42,658 nucleotides of DNA, taken from a virus. A model generated the notes under the pieces. That model was not told the DNA's origin. It saw only the letters and a list, made by a program, of their open reading frames with translations, and did not search any database. Both the position numbers and the translations under genes were made by a program. The stretch spans positions 1-42,658 of the IMG/VR virus record IMGVR_UViG_3300044611_001113; one strand, written 5' to 3'. Shown here one piece after another: positions 15,792 to 23,713 of the stretch (within the stretch, counting starts at the first letter, position 1; the number at the start of each line of letters is the position of its first letter).

Positions 15792-16039
15792 ACTTTTGGA
15801 TCATCGAAACCGAGAGCCTCGATGGCAGCATGAAAGAAGTGCGCGGACCTTTCGACACGAGGGCCGCTGCCGAGGCGCATATTCGCCGCGATTTTGAGGC
15901 GTGCTGGAACCAAAGCGAAATTTCGCTCGATGACCGAGACGAGGATTGGTCGGGCACATGGTTGATCGTTGAGCAGGTCGCCGAGGTGAAGCCGGTGGCC
16001 AAGACGACACTCAAGACGGTGCTCGTGGAGGTAAAATGA
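15788..16039 (+). CDS. Small early protein, unknown function
   Basis: 83 residues, acidic and Trp-rich (NFWIIETESLDG at the start, DEDWSGTWLIVEQVAEV later). The alternating hydrophobic pattern suggests a small alpha/beta fold. No family is recognised. Coupled by ATGA to both neighbours in the early operon. Confidence 0.65.
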   Translation: MNFWIIETESLDGSMKEVRGPFDTRAAAEAHIRRDFEACWNQSEISLDDRDEDWSGTWLIVEQVAEVKPVAKTTLKTVLVEVK

Positions 16040-16218
16040 GCATCGAAGACCTTCAGACCATCGAATCCATGCACCGGCGCGGTGGGGCATTTGCCCGTGC
16101 GCTGGCTCATGCGGCGGCGGCCGCTGACCCTGAGAACCTTGCCAAGGTCAAAGCGACTTGGCCGGAACTCTGGGAGCGTTACGCCAACTGGAAGACTGAG
16201 GAGGCCGGACAATTATGA
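16036..16218 (+). CDS. Small helical early protein, unknown function
   Basis: 60 residues, mostly Ala- and Glu-rich helix, with an ATWPELWERYANW segment near the end. No family is recognised. The stop and start overlaps show it belongs to the early operon. Confidence 0.6.
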   Translation: MSIEDLQTIESMHRRGGAFARALAHAAAAADPENLAKVKATWPELWERYANWKTEEAGQL

Positions 16219-16364
16219 CGGCAAGTTTCGCAATCTGCCTTGCAGTTTTATCCATCGGAAGCTGCTTCGCGTCCTACCACATCGGACGCGAGTCTATGCG
16301 GCGGGATTTGAGGGACTTCCAAGAACGGCGCAGGCGCTGGGAGGAATTCGATGATGAGGACTGA
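16215..16364 (+). CDS. 49-residue membrane-anchored basic peptide
   Basis: The start overlaps the upstream stop. A hydrophobic N-terminal segment (MTASFAICLAVLSIGSCFASY) is followed by an Arg/Glu-rich tail (GRESMRRDLRDFQERRRRW). It is probably a small inner-membrane protein with a charged cytoplasmic tail. The end overlaps the resolvase gene by 14 bases. Confidence 0.6.
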   Translation: MTASFAICLAVLSIGSCFASYHIGRESMRRDLRDFQERRRRWEEFDDED

Positions 16365-16803
16365 GGCCATCCTTGCCATCGATCCGGGCACGACGCACAG
16401 CGCTTTTGTCCAATACCGTGCGGGCGAGATTCTTGACCACGGGTGGGTGCCGAATGCGGAGATGCGCCAAGTGCTCATCGGCCGCGAATACGACGCGGTG
16501 GCGATTGAAATGATTGCCAGCTACGGCATGGCGGTCGGGGCTTCGACTTTCGAGACCTGCGTCTGGATCGGGCGGTTTACGGAGGTGGCTCGGGTGGAGC
16601 CGGTTCTTTGCTATCGCAAGGACATCAAACTTTTTCTCTGCGGAACGATGCGAGCAAAGGACGCCAATGTGCGCCAAGCGTTGCTCGATCTCGTCGGGCC
16701 ACAGGGAACCAAGGCCAAGCCGGGCCAGACTTACGGCATCAAATCCCATAGTTGGGCGGCACTGGCAGTGGCCGTTTTCGCTGCCGCAAACACGAAAAAA
16801 TGA
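16351..16803 (+). CDS. RuvC-like Holliday junction resolvase
   Basis: 150 residues (ATG 16351 or the adjacent ATG 16354). The RNase H-fold motifs of RuvC are visible: ILAIDPGTTHSAF near residue 10 supplies the first Asp, DAVAIEMI near 50 supplies Glu, and KDANVRQALLD matches the resolvase region. The last acidic motif, usually DxxDA, reads GIKSHSWAALAVA here, with His where Asp is expected. It probably cuts branched replication or recombination intermediates before packaging. It leads into the recombination ATPase with an ATGA overlap. Confidence 0.8.
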   Translation: MMRTEAILAIDPGTTHSAFVQYRAGEILDHGWVPNAEMRQVLIGREYDAVAIEMIASYGMAVGASTFETCVWIGRFTEVARVEPVLCYRKDIKLFLCGTMRAKDANVRQALLDLVGPQGTKAKPGQTYGIKSHSWAALAVAVFAAANTKK

Positions 16804-17762
16804 AAATAACAAAAGGCAAGCAGACACGGCCACAGCGCGTGGTCATTTACGGAGTGGAATCGGTTGGCAAGACGACATTTGCCGCGCAATTCCCGACTCC
16901 ATTGTTGATAGATATAGAAAACGGAAGCCACAAAATTGATGTGGAGCGATGGGAACTCGAAACAAATCCTGACCAGAAGGTTGCGCTTTGGAATGAGTTT
17001 GAAAAAGGAATTTTAGCAGCGCAGCAAACAGAGCATCAAACGATCATTATTGATTCGATTGATCGAGTTGAAACAATTTGCCGTGAATGTATTTGCGAGC
17101 AAGAAAGGAAGAAAAGTTTAGAGGAAATTCCTTATGGCAAAGGCTACGCAATGCTTGCAGAGCGTTTAAGCAGAGTCCTTACATCATTAGACAAGATAAT
17201 ATCTGCTGGAAAAAATGTTGTCGTAATTGCTCATTCTCAAATTAAGAAAGTCGAGCCGCCGGATTTGATGACGGCTTACGACAGGTATGAATTAAAACTT
17301 GAGAAAAAAAGCTCGCCGCTCGTTAAGGAATGGGCGGATGAACTTTGGTTTTTTAGATTCAAAACCAAGGTTGTCGAAAGCGAAAACGGCAAGGCCAAGG
17401 GCACCGGCGGCAAGCAGCGCATCATCTTGACCACTCACAGCGCGGCCTACGACGCGAAGACACGCAGCGGATTGGCTGAAGAGTTGCCGATGGAGTGGGA
17501 TTCGGTCGCGCATTTATTCGCTACAAGCGCAACACCAAAGGCGAAAGCCGAACCGGCGGTGGTCGTGGTCGGTGCGGAGCATGTGCGGGCCTTTGAGCTA
17601 CTTGAGGCCAACGAAGAAGCGGTCAACGCCTTCCTTGTCTCCAACAAATCGATCCAGCCAGGACAAACTTGGCGGGATGTCTCAGAAAAACTCCGCGCGA
17701 ACATCGTGGCTCGCCCGGAGGCGCTGATTGCTAAGGCTACCGAACTGAAGGAGGCGGCATGA
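16800..17762 (+). CDS. Sak4-like RecA-fold ATPase (AAA_24 type)
   Basis: 320 residues from ATG 16800, which overlaps the upstream stop. Walker A GVESVGKT at 18-25, Walker B TIIIDSID at 81-88 and VVVIAHSQIKK near 140 (sensor-like) match phage nucleotide-binding proteins of the AAA_24 / Sak4 type, which promote single-strand annealing recombination. The following exonuclease-like and SSB-like genes are its usual partners. The C-terminal ~90 residues look less conserved. Confidence 0.8.
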   Translation: MKITKGKQTRPQRVVIYGVESVGKTTFAAQFPTPLLIDIENGSHKIDVERWELETNPDQKVALWNEFEKGILAAQQTEHQTIIIDSIDRVETICRECICEQERKKSLEEIPYGKGYAMLAERLSRVLTSLDKIISAGKNVVVIAHSQIKKVEPPDLMTAYDRYELKLEKKSSPLVKEWADELWFFRFKTKVVESENGKAKGTGGKQRIILTTHSAAYDAKTRSGLAEELPMEWDSVAHLFATSATPKAKAEPAVVVVGAEHVRAFELLEANEEAVNAFLVSNKSIQPGQTWRDVSEKLRANIVARPEALIAKATELKEAA

Positions 17763-17965
17763 GATTAACCACAGAGGACACAGAGGACACGGAGGAAATG
17801 CTTGAACTGACTCCGCTTGGGTTGATCTCGATTTACTTGGACGAATACGATGCCAAGAAAGTTGCAGACCAGATCGAACTCTATTTTCGCCGCAACCACT
17901 GCGGAATGGCGATCGATGACAACAAGTTAAGTTTCGTCAAAATAGCGGAGGTGGGCAATGAGTAA
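17759..17965 (+). CDS. Small early protein with repeat-derived N-terminus
   Basis: 68 residues from the ATG in the ATGA overlap; the first 12 residues (RLTTEDTEDTEE) are the translation of a dispersed 31-bp repeat. A second start, ATG 17798, gives a 55-residue protein beginning MLELTPLGLISIYLDEYD, and this may be the original gene. The rest (KKVADQIELYFRRNHCG...KLSFVKIAEV) is an alpha/beta pattern without a known family. It lies between recombination genes and overlaps the nuclease gene by 8 bases. Confidence 0.65.
   Translation: MRLTTEDTEDTEEMLELTPLGLISIYLDEYDAKKVADQIELYFRRNHCGMAIDDNKLSFVKIAEVGNE
17765..17795 (+). repeat. Dispersed LTTEDTEDTE-type repeat, copy 1
   Basis: 31 bases of the TTAACCACAGAGGACACAGA type. 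It matches the reverse complement of 31812-31842 with three mismatches. Internally it repeats GAGGACACA. It sits right at a gene start and extends that reading frame. I recall similar repeats from many environmental bacterial genomes. Confidence 0.8.
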
Positions 17966-18965
17966 AGAACTCACCCCATCCATGGCACCGAAACTCGCGG
18001 AATGTGCCGTATTCGTCGGCGCATCCGGTGCGTCGGCGGCTGCCCAGCGAGGCACGGCCATTGACTACGCGATACGCATGGCGATGGACGGCAATGAGTC
18101 ACATTTGCATCAGTTGCCTATCGACGACTTGAATGCCGCCAACTGGGGCATCGAGACCCTGCGCAAGTTAAGTGGTGGCGAGCATGTCGAGACCCGCGAG
18201 GAATATCTCGCCATGGCAGTGCCGGGACTCTCGAAGCTCGGCACGGCGGACGCGATTTGCAAGCGCGCACGATGGGTGGCGGACATCAAGACCGGCCAAG
18301 TGCGGAACTACCGCCAGCAGCTCGCAGCCTATGCGCTCGGCTGCATGGAGGATCACTTTGCCGAGTCGTGGACGGCGCATGTGGTTTATGTGGACCAGCA
18401 GCTTGTCCGCTCCTACGACTTCACACGCGCCGAGGCCGAGGCCACGACGCAGCGGTGGATCGCCGAGGCCACGAGCGCGGACGCCAAGCCTACGCCGTGC
18501 GAATACTGCACCTGGTGCGCGCATTTTAACTCCTGCGGGGCCATCGTGCGCCAAGCCGAGGGCGCTCTGGAGCTTGTCACTTCCTACGGCCGCACGCTCG
18601 ACGAGATCCGCGCGGAGATCGCTGCCGACCCGTTGAAGCTGAGTGTCTTCGCCGCCAACTGGAAGACCGCTGAGAAGCACATCGCCGAGCCGGTCATTGA
18701 ACTCCTCAAAAAACGCCTCGCCGACGGCGAAGAAATCCCCGGCTGGAAGGTCTCGACCTCCGCCGGCCGCGAATATGTGGAAGCCGCAGCCATCGCCAAG
18801 GCGTCCGAAAATGTCTCGAAGGAAACCCTGATCCTCGCCCTCGGCGGCAAGATGACAGGAGCGAAATTCCGCGAATTCTGCGCAGCCGGTGGCGTGGAAG
18901 TCGACGAGACAGCAATCAAAGCCGGTTCAGCCATCACCACCCTCCGACAGACAAAAACCAAATAA
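17958..18965 (+). CDS. PD-(D/E)XK nuclease with Cys cluster (Cas4/RecB-like)
   Basis: 335 residues. The core nuclease motifs are GTADAI near residue 95 and VADIKTG near 112 (the D...xxK pair), followed by QLAAYALG. A Cys group, CEYCTWCAHFNSC, near residue 180 is placed as in Cas4/AddB-like nucleases that hold an iron-sulfur cluster. This matches the phage DUF2800-like exonuclease type. With the Sak4-like ATPase and the SSB-like protein it should form the phage recombination set. The ~130-residue C-terminal part resembles extensions in phage relatives. Confidence 0.8.
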   Translation: MSKELTPSMAPKLAECAVFVGASGASAAAQRGTAIDYAIRMAMDGNESHLHQLPIDDLNAANWGIETLRKLSGGEHVETREEYLAMAVPGLSKLGTADAICKRARWVADIKTGQVRNYRQQLAAYALGCMEDHFAESWTAHVVYVDQQLVRSYDFTRAEAEATTQRWIAEATSADAKPTPCEYCTWCAHFNSCGAIVRQAEGALELVTSYGRTLDEIRAEIAADPLKLSVFAANWKTAEKHIAEPVIELLKKRLADGEEIPGWKVSTSAGREYVEAAAIAKASENVSKETLILALGGKMTGAKFREFCAAGGVEVDETAIKAGSAITTLRQTKTK

Positions 18966-19056
18966 TTTCCTCGCTCAGACCCATTGGGTCGGCAGGGGCA
19001 AAAGGGGGCCGCGCATCCTAAAAAACGCGGACCAACAATCAACCAACTACTAAAAA

Positions 19057-19497
19057 ATGCCAAGCTACACACAAACCGAACCGCGCGAGACCTATTTCGT
19101 CGAGCCGGGAAAATACGAAGTCGAGATCACCAACGGCGTCGAGAAGACATCCCAAGCTGGGAACTCCATGATCAAGCTCACCTGCCGCGTCAAGATGCCA
19201 GACGGCACCAACGGGCCAGAAATCAACGAGCACCTGACCTTTACACCAAAGGCCGCATGGAAAATTGACCAAGTGCGCCAAGCACTCGGGCAAGCCGTCG
19301 TGCCAGGAGAAGAATGCACCATCGAGGCCGAGGATTTTGTCGGAATGTCTGCATGGGTGGTCTTAGGCGAGGAGGCCGGAAGCACGAACCCGAACGCCCG
19401 TTTCAACACGATCGAGCGGTGGATCGAAGCCAAGCAACCAGCCAAGCCCGCAGCCAAGCCCACCAAGAAGCAAGAATCCGACGAGATTCCGTTTTAA
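19057..19497 (+). CDS. SSB-like protein (DUF669 type)
   Basis: 146 residues. The compact beta-rich body (GKYEVEITNGVEKTSQAGNSMIKLTCRV...EHLTFTPKAAWKIDQVRQALG) is the DUF669 pattern seen next to Sak4-like genes. The Lys/Pro linker and ending ESDEIPF copy the acidic, IPF-ending tail that single-stranded DNA-binding proteins use to recruit partners. It probably coats single-stranded DNA during replication and recombination. The 91-base gap upstream holds a GACCCA-T-TGGGTC inverted repeat at about 18978. Confidence 0.8.
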   Translation: MPSYTQTEPRETYFVEPGKYEVEITNGVEKTSQAGNSMIKLTCRVKMPDGTNGPEINEHLTFTPKAAWKIDQVRQALGQAVVPGEECTIEAEDFVGMSAWVVLGEEAGSTNPNARFNTIERWIEAKQPAKPAAKPTKKQESDEIPF

Positions 19498-19566
19498 CCC
19501 AACCGCAGCAACCGGGGCGCGGCGGGATACGCGCAAAGGAGATTAAACAAACCAAGTAAACAAATT

Positions 19567-19707
19567 ATGGGGGCAACTAAACAACAACAACTTGAGGAGA
19601 TGGAGATGGAAATTGAACGGATGAACGCGGAAGCCCGTGAGGCGGGTTTTCAAGATCACGCAGAAAACGAAGCCTATTGGGCCGCAATGAACGAGGAGAC
19701 ACTATGA
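19567..19707 (+). CDS. 46-residue acidic helical peptide
   Basis: Begins MGATKQQQLEEMEMEIERMNAE, a single Glu/Met-rich helix likely to form a coiled coil, then EAGFQDHAENEAYWAAMNEE. The stop overlaps the start of the ParB-methyltransferase gene (ATGA), which supports it as a real gene. Function unknown. Confidence 0.65.
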   Translation: MGATKQQQLEEMEMEIERMNAEAREAGFQDHAENEAYWAAMNEETL

Positions 19708-21206
19708 TTACAAACATACAAATATCGAAACTTAAACCGCATCCTAAAAATCCCCGCTTAGTTATGAGGGAGGATGTCATTGAAAGCATTAAGGCCGGAT
19801 TGTCTGGCGGCTTTCACCCTTCATACGCTCTTCAAGTCTGGCCGCAGGGCGATGACTTTCTAATTCTCTCAGGCCACCACCGCACAGAAGGCGCAAGGCG
19901 GGCAGGGATTGACGAACTCCCTTGCTTCGTGCGTGAAGACTTGGACGAGGACGAGGCTTATATGGTGCTCGCCACGGCCAACGCTCAAGGCGAACTCTCA
20001 CCGCTGGAGATCGGGATGCACGCACTGCATTATGTGGAGAAGGCCACAGGTGGGCGAGGGCAGAAAGGCGGTCTGTCTGCTTATGCGGAGGCTATTGGAA
20101 AAGATAAGGGAAGAATTAGCCGATTAAGAGACGCTGCGGAGGTTGTAAACTGTTGCGGTAACGCAACGGTTTTATTGCAACGAGCAGAACACCTCGCCGC
20201 GATCCACAAACTCCCGGAGGAGGCGTGGGGCGTGGCGGTCGAAGCAATGCTCAAGCAGGAGCTTTCGGCCAAGGACACCGCAAAAGCGGTGGAGGATGCT
20301 ATCGAGGCCGCGAGCGAAATACCGAGATCACAGGTTGAGCGGCTCCACGGCGTAGAGGTCCGCGTGATGGCTGGCAAGGTCCGCCGCAAAGGCGTGCGCG
20401 ACCTTGTGGCAATCCTATCCGAAATCGACGCCCTTGAAGAACAGGTAATTGACGGAGAGCTAACGCACGAACTGAATCCGCCGGCAGACTGGTGGGATAT
20501 TCGTGAGGTCAGCGAATACAGAGACGAGATGGCCGCAGTTGTGGCCGAAGCCATGGCGCTCAGGCCGACCGTTTACCGCACTGATGCGCTGTCTCTACTC
20601 TCAACGCTCGAGGACGGCAGCATCGATCTGATCATCACCGACCCACCTTATGCGACCGACATTGAAGACATCGCCGCATTTGCCAAGTCATGGGTGCCGG
20701 TTGCCATGAAGAAACTGGCAAAGACGGGCCGCGCATACATCTGCACCGGAGCATATCCGGCAGAGTTGGCCGCCTATGCCACGGAGTTGCTGGCTATCGA
20801 TGGGCTGAAAGTCGGCGTGCCATTGGTCTGGACATACAACAATACGATCGGCCCCGCACCAACGCATGACTACAAAACAAACTGGCAGTCAATTTGGCAT
20901 GTTTACAAGGAGGACGCGCCACCAATCAACTCGCCTCTCCTGACCGAGAAAAACACCGTCCACACGATCAGCGCACCGGATGGACGGCACGATGGCAGGC
21001 TTCACGCTTGGCAGAAGCCAGATGAGTTGGCGCAGATGCTTATCCGCCATGCGATGGCAAAGCCTGGGGCCACTGTTGTGGATCCATTTTCTGGCACAGG
21101 GACTTTTCTCGTTGCCGCATCAAAGGCCGGTCACAAGGCCATTGGCTCAGAAGTCTCCGAGGACATGATCAAAATACAAGCTGGGAGGGGAATCCGCCAT
21201 GAGTGA
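19704..21206 (+). CDS. ParB-domain / DNA methyltransferase fusion
   Basis: 500 residues from ATG 19704 (ATGA overlap). Residues 1-~150 are a ParB/Srx-type domain (LKPHPKNPR, LSGHHRTEGARRAG at 56-68, then a helix-turn-helix-like GKDKGRISRLRDAAE). Residues ~290-500 are an amino-methyltransferase: DPPY at 313-316 and the SAM-binding DPFSGTGT near 460, an order typical of the beta class (N6-adenine or N4-cytosine). The ParB part probably binds DNA or nucleotide; the target is unknown. ParB-methylase fusions are known in phages and mobile elements. A GTTGCG-GTAA-CGCAAC hairpin lies inside the gene near 20152. Confidence 0.88.
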   Translation: MITNIQISKLKPHPKNPRLVMREDVIESIKAGLSGGFHPSYALQVWPQGDDFLILSGHHRTEGARRAGIDELPCFVREDLDEDEAYMVLATANAQGELSPLEIGMHALHYVEKATGGRGQKGGLSAYAEAIGKDKGRISRLRDAAEVVNCCGNATVLLQRAEHLAAIHKLPEEAWGVAVEAMLKQELSAKDTAKAVEDAIEAASEIPRSQVERLHGVEVRVMAGKVRRKGVRDLVAILSEIDALEEQVIDGELTHELNPPADWWDIREVSEYRDEMAAVVAEAMALRPTVYRTDALSLLSTLEDGSIDLIITDPPYATDIEDIAAFAKSWVPVAMKKLAKTGRAYICTGAYPAELAAYATELLAIDGLKVGVPLVWTYNNTIGPAPTHDYKTNWQSIWHVYKEDAPPINSPLLTEKNTVHTISAPDGRHDGRLHAWQKPDELAQMLIRHAMAKPGATVVDPFSGTGTFLVAASKAGHKAIGSEVSEDMIKIQAGRGIRHE

Positions 21207-21774
21207 TTTTGAACAGGATGCAAAGTGGTCAGAAAATACACTAAATCAAATCGTTTGGCCTGCAATAAAAAAAGCCGTAGGGGGAAGCCTTATATCGGTG
21301 GAAGGAGACGGCAGCAACATAGCCAGACAAATTGACATAAGCTCTGGCATTGATGCGTTTATTAAGAGCGAGCAAGGCATCAAGTCGGTTGCAAGCAGGG
21401 TTCAGCGATGCAGCGCCTCTAAGCCGTGGAATACCTTCACGATTAGGGCGGCCCGAAACACCGGAGCAAAGACTGAATGGGAGAAGCGGTGCAACTCCAT
21501 ACAGAACAACGATTCGATTTATCCAATGATGACCATGCAAGCCTATGTTTCTGACCCAAACGACAGCTTTGCATCTGCCGCAATAATAAAGACGGATCAC
21601 TTGTATCAGTATGCCATTGCAGAGCTTGAGCGTTTAAAAATGAAAAGAACATCAAACGCAGTTTTTTACATCGTGGAGTGGTCAAAGTTAATGGACTGGA
21701 TCGTCTCAAAAAACATCCGCTCAAGCATGTATATTTTTAACAAACAAATGGCGTTTAACGAGGCTGTTAATTAA
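21199..21774 (+). CDS. Unknown protein after the methyltransferase, possible nuclease-like fold
   Basis: 191 residues, start overlapping the methyltransferase end by 8 bases. ARQIDISSGIDAFI (about 42-55), VASRVQR (about 64-70) and WNTFTIRAARN (about 76-86) give a D...D...(R)xQ...R layout that recalls divergent PD-(D/E)XK folds, with a helical C-terminal half containing FYIVEWSKLMDW. I do not recognise a named family. Being next to a methyltransferase, a restriction-like or protective role is thinkable but unproven. Composition is more AT-rich than its neighbours. Confidence 0.6.
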   Translation: MSDFEQDAKWSENTLNQIVWPAIKKAVGGSLISVEGDGSNIARQIDISSGIDAFIKSEQGIKSVASRVQRCSASKPWNTFTIRAARNTGAKTEWEKRCNSIQNNDSIYPMMTMQAYVSDPNDSFASAAIIKTDHLYQYAIAELERLKMKRTSNAVFYIVEWSKLMDWIVSKNIRSSMYIFNKQMAFNEAVN

Positions 21775-21780
21775 CCCCCC

Positions 21781-21975
21781 ATGCTCCCTGAAATCACCCT
21801 ACGCCTGGCAATCTGCGCCAACGCCTGCCCTATCGGCCCTCGGCTGGAGCGCGGCGTGCCGCTGCCGTCCTACCAGCACACCTACGCTCTGGAGGAACGC
21901 CCGCAGGCGGAGGCTGATGCGGAGCGGATTCGCAAATACATCGAGACCCACCACGGAAAACCGAAACGGAAATGA
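21781..21975 (+). CDS. Small basic early protein, unknown function
   Basis: 64 residues with two cysteines (CANACPIG) and a basic helical end (RIRKYIETHHGKPKRK). No family is recognised. The next gene starts directly after its stop. Confidence 0.55.
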   Translation: MLPEITLRLAICANACPIGPRLERGVPLPSYQHTYALEERPQAEADAERIRKYIETHHGKPKRK

Positions 21976-22155
21976 GTGAGAACTTACGAACCCGAAACCA
22001 TATGGGACATGTGTCTCAGCAAGAAGGCATACCCGAGCGAGCGCATGGCAACTCTGAAGCTCGCCGAGGTGCGACTCGCCCGCCGCAACCGCAAGAAGAG
22101 CCTGAGACGCTACGCATGCCCGATATGCCACAAATTTCACCTGACGAGCAAATAG
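21976..22155 (+). CDS. 59-residue zinc-finger-like phage protein
   Basis: Starts at GTG 21976, directly after the upstream stop. MCLSKKAYPSERMATLKLAEVR is followed by a basic stretch and YACPICHKFHLTSK. The closing C-x2-C-x3-H-LTSK element is a common short phage zinc-finger signature (form 'YxCPxCxxWHLTSK', from memory), so this frame is preferred over the longer one in another frame that crosses it. It could bind nucleic acid. Too short to be noticed by simple length filters. Confidence 0.7.
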   Translation: MRTYEPETIWDMCLSKKAYPSERMATLKLAEVRLARRNRKKSLRRYACPICHKFHLTSK

Positions 22156-22166
22156 ACAACGAACTC

Positions 22167-22394
22167 ATGTATACCCGCCGATTGCTCTGCGCGATGATCC
22201 GCCAAGCCGTGTTCGACGCCAAGAACGACCGCGAATATGTGACGGCCGACAACCAAAGCGAACGCGAGCGCAACCAGCGGACGGCCATCGATTTTCTGAA
22301 TTCTGAATTTTACAAAGACCTTTGTAAAGCGCTCGGCGACTGCTCAGGCATCGGGCTGCCTGCGGACAAAATCAAATTGGAGGCGCTGAAATAA
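22167..22394 (+). CDS. Small phage protein, unknown function
   Basis: 75 residues from ATG 22167. An in-frame extension upstream would overlap the zinc-finger gene completely and looks non-coding. LCAMIRQAVFDAKNDREY...ERERNQRTAIDFLNSEFYKDLCKALG is a helical pattern often seen in small phage proteins next to replication genes (A-DFL-S--F---C---G). Its stop TAA shares a base with an ATG at 22394, and the methyltransferase starts at GTG 22396. Confidence 0.65.
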   Translation: MYTRRLLCAMIRQAVFDAKNDREYVTADNQSERERNQRTAIDFLNSEFYKDLCKALGDCSGIGLPADKIKLEALK

Positions 22395-23713
22395 TGTGGA
22401 TACTCCCAAAACAATTACACACCTCGGACTTTGTGCCGGATACGGCGGCATTGAGCTTGGACTCCACCGAGTTATCCGAAATCTGCGCACGGTCGCTCTT
22501 TGTGAGGTCGAAGCCTTCTGCTGCGCGAATTTGGTCGCAAAAATGGAAGCGGGACTCATGGACGCAGCACCTATCTGGACGGATCTTAAATCCTTCCCAT
22601 GGGCAGACTTTCGTGACCGCGTGGACATCCTCACTGGGGGCTATCCCTGCCAGCCCTTCAGCGCAGCCGGAAAGCGCCTCGGCACAGACGACCCTCGCCA
22701 CCTCTGGCCGTTTATCGCAGACGGAATTCGGATTCTGCGACCCAAGCTCTGCTTCTTTGAGAATGTGGAAGGCCACATCAGCCTCGGACTCCGAGAAGTC
22801 ATTGGAGAGCTGGAATCAATCGGTTACCAGACGGCGTGGGGAATATTCAGCGCGGCTGAAGTCGGCGCACCGCACCAGCGCAAGCGGGTCTTCATCTTGG
22901 CCGTCTCCAATAGCCTCGGAGGTGCGGCAGGGCTTTCAAGATCGCTCGCGTGGAATGAAAGGTTCGCAGGAGTCTCTGACAACGGTGGTGGTAAAGGATG
23001 CGGCGAATTGGCCGACAGCTACAGCGACCAACCGAGTGCGGAACGAGGAGACGCTGGCAAAGTGCGCGGCCTTTCGGAAGCGCAACGCCAACCAGAACAC
23101 GGTGCCGCTGTATTTGGAGGAGGTTGTCTTGCGGGAGGAACAGCATGGCCAAGCCGCCCCGGCCAACCCCAGCACGGATGGGAGCCGCCAAGAGTCGTGG
23201 GCAACGCCAGAGTGCAAGAACCATGTCGGCTACCAAGTGGATGCGACAGGATCGATGTGGCCACGACTTGGGAGTCAAGTGGCACAATGGGCAACGCCAA
23301 ACACTATGGATTGTCTTCCGAGCAGATCATACGAAGCGATGAAGCGACAAGCCACGAATGGGCAAAGAAAGAATCGCACCAAGCCAGGCAACTTGAGGGA
23401 GCAGATCGACCCATTGATGTGCCAAGCATACAAGGATGCGCAAGCGCAAGCGAATCAATGGGGAACGCCCACAGCCCGCGACCACAAGAGCGGCAGGGGC
23501 AACGAGGAGCGGGAATACAAGGAATTGACTCCGATGGTGGAGAGGACGCAGACGGGAAAGCTCAACCCGCGCTGGGTCGAGACGCTGATGGGCTTGCCGG
23601 TGGGCTGGGTTATGCCGAGCTGTGCGTCTCCTGTGACAATCGAACAGACGAACTGCGCCTCCTCGGCAACGGAGTCGTGCCTGCAACAGCCGAGCGAGCT
23701 TTTAGAATTTTAA
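22394..23713 (+). CDS. Out-of-frame overlapping gene with methyltransferase-associated WPTP repeats
   Basis: A 439-residue reading from ATG 22394, in the +1 frame of the cytosine methyltransferase and open along almost its whole length. It is not a plain shadow. From 22898 on it holds five W-[PAG]-[ST] units (WPSPIAS, WPTATAT, WATPECK, WATPNTMD, WGTPTARDHKSG) and then LNPRWVETLMGLPVGWV (23561-23611), which I recognise as the target-recognition/C-terminal sequence style of another group of phage cytosine methyltransferases and associated proteins. Whether it is translated on its own, reached by frameshifting or kept only as a relic cannot be told from the sequence. Confidence 0.5.
   Translation: MWILPKQLHTSDFVPDTAALSLDSTELSEICARSLFVRSKPSAARIWSQKWKRDSWTQHLSGRILNPSHGQTFVTAWTSSLGAIPASPSAQPESASAQTTLATSGRLSQTEFGFCDPSSASLRMWKATSASDSEKSLESWNQSVTRRRGEYSARLKSAHRTSASGSSSWPSPIASEVRQGFQDRSRGMKGSQESLTTVVVKDAANWPTATATNRVRNEETLAKCAAFRKRNANQNTVPLYLEEVVLREEQHGQAAPANPSTDGSRQESWATPECKNHVGYQVDATGSMWPRLGSQVAQWATPNTMDCLPSRSYEAMKRQATNGQRKNRTKPGNLREQIDPLMCQAYKDAQAQANQWGTPTARDHKSGRGNEEREYKELTPMVERTQTGKLNPRWVETLMGLPVGWVMPSCASPVTIEQTNCASSATESCLQQPSELLEF

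Noticed and set aside
21972-22394. 140-residue reading as one gene
   Set aside because: Its first half is in another frame to a recognisable zinc-finger gene (21976-22155) and is low-complexity; only the part from ATG 22167 looks real.
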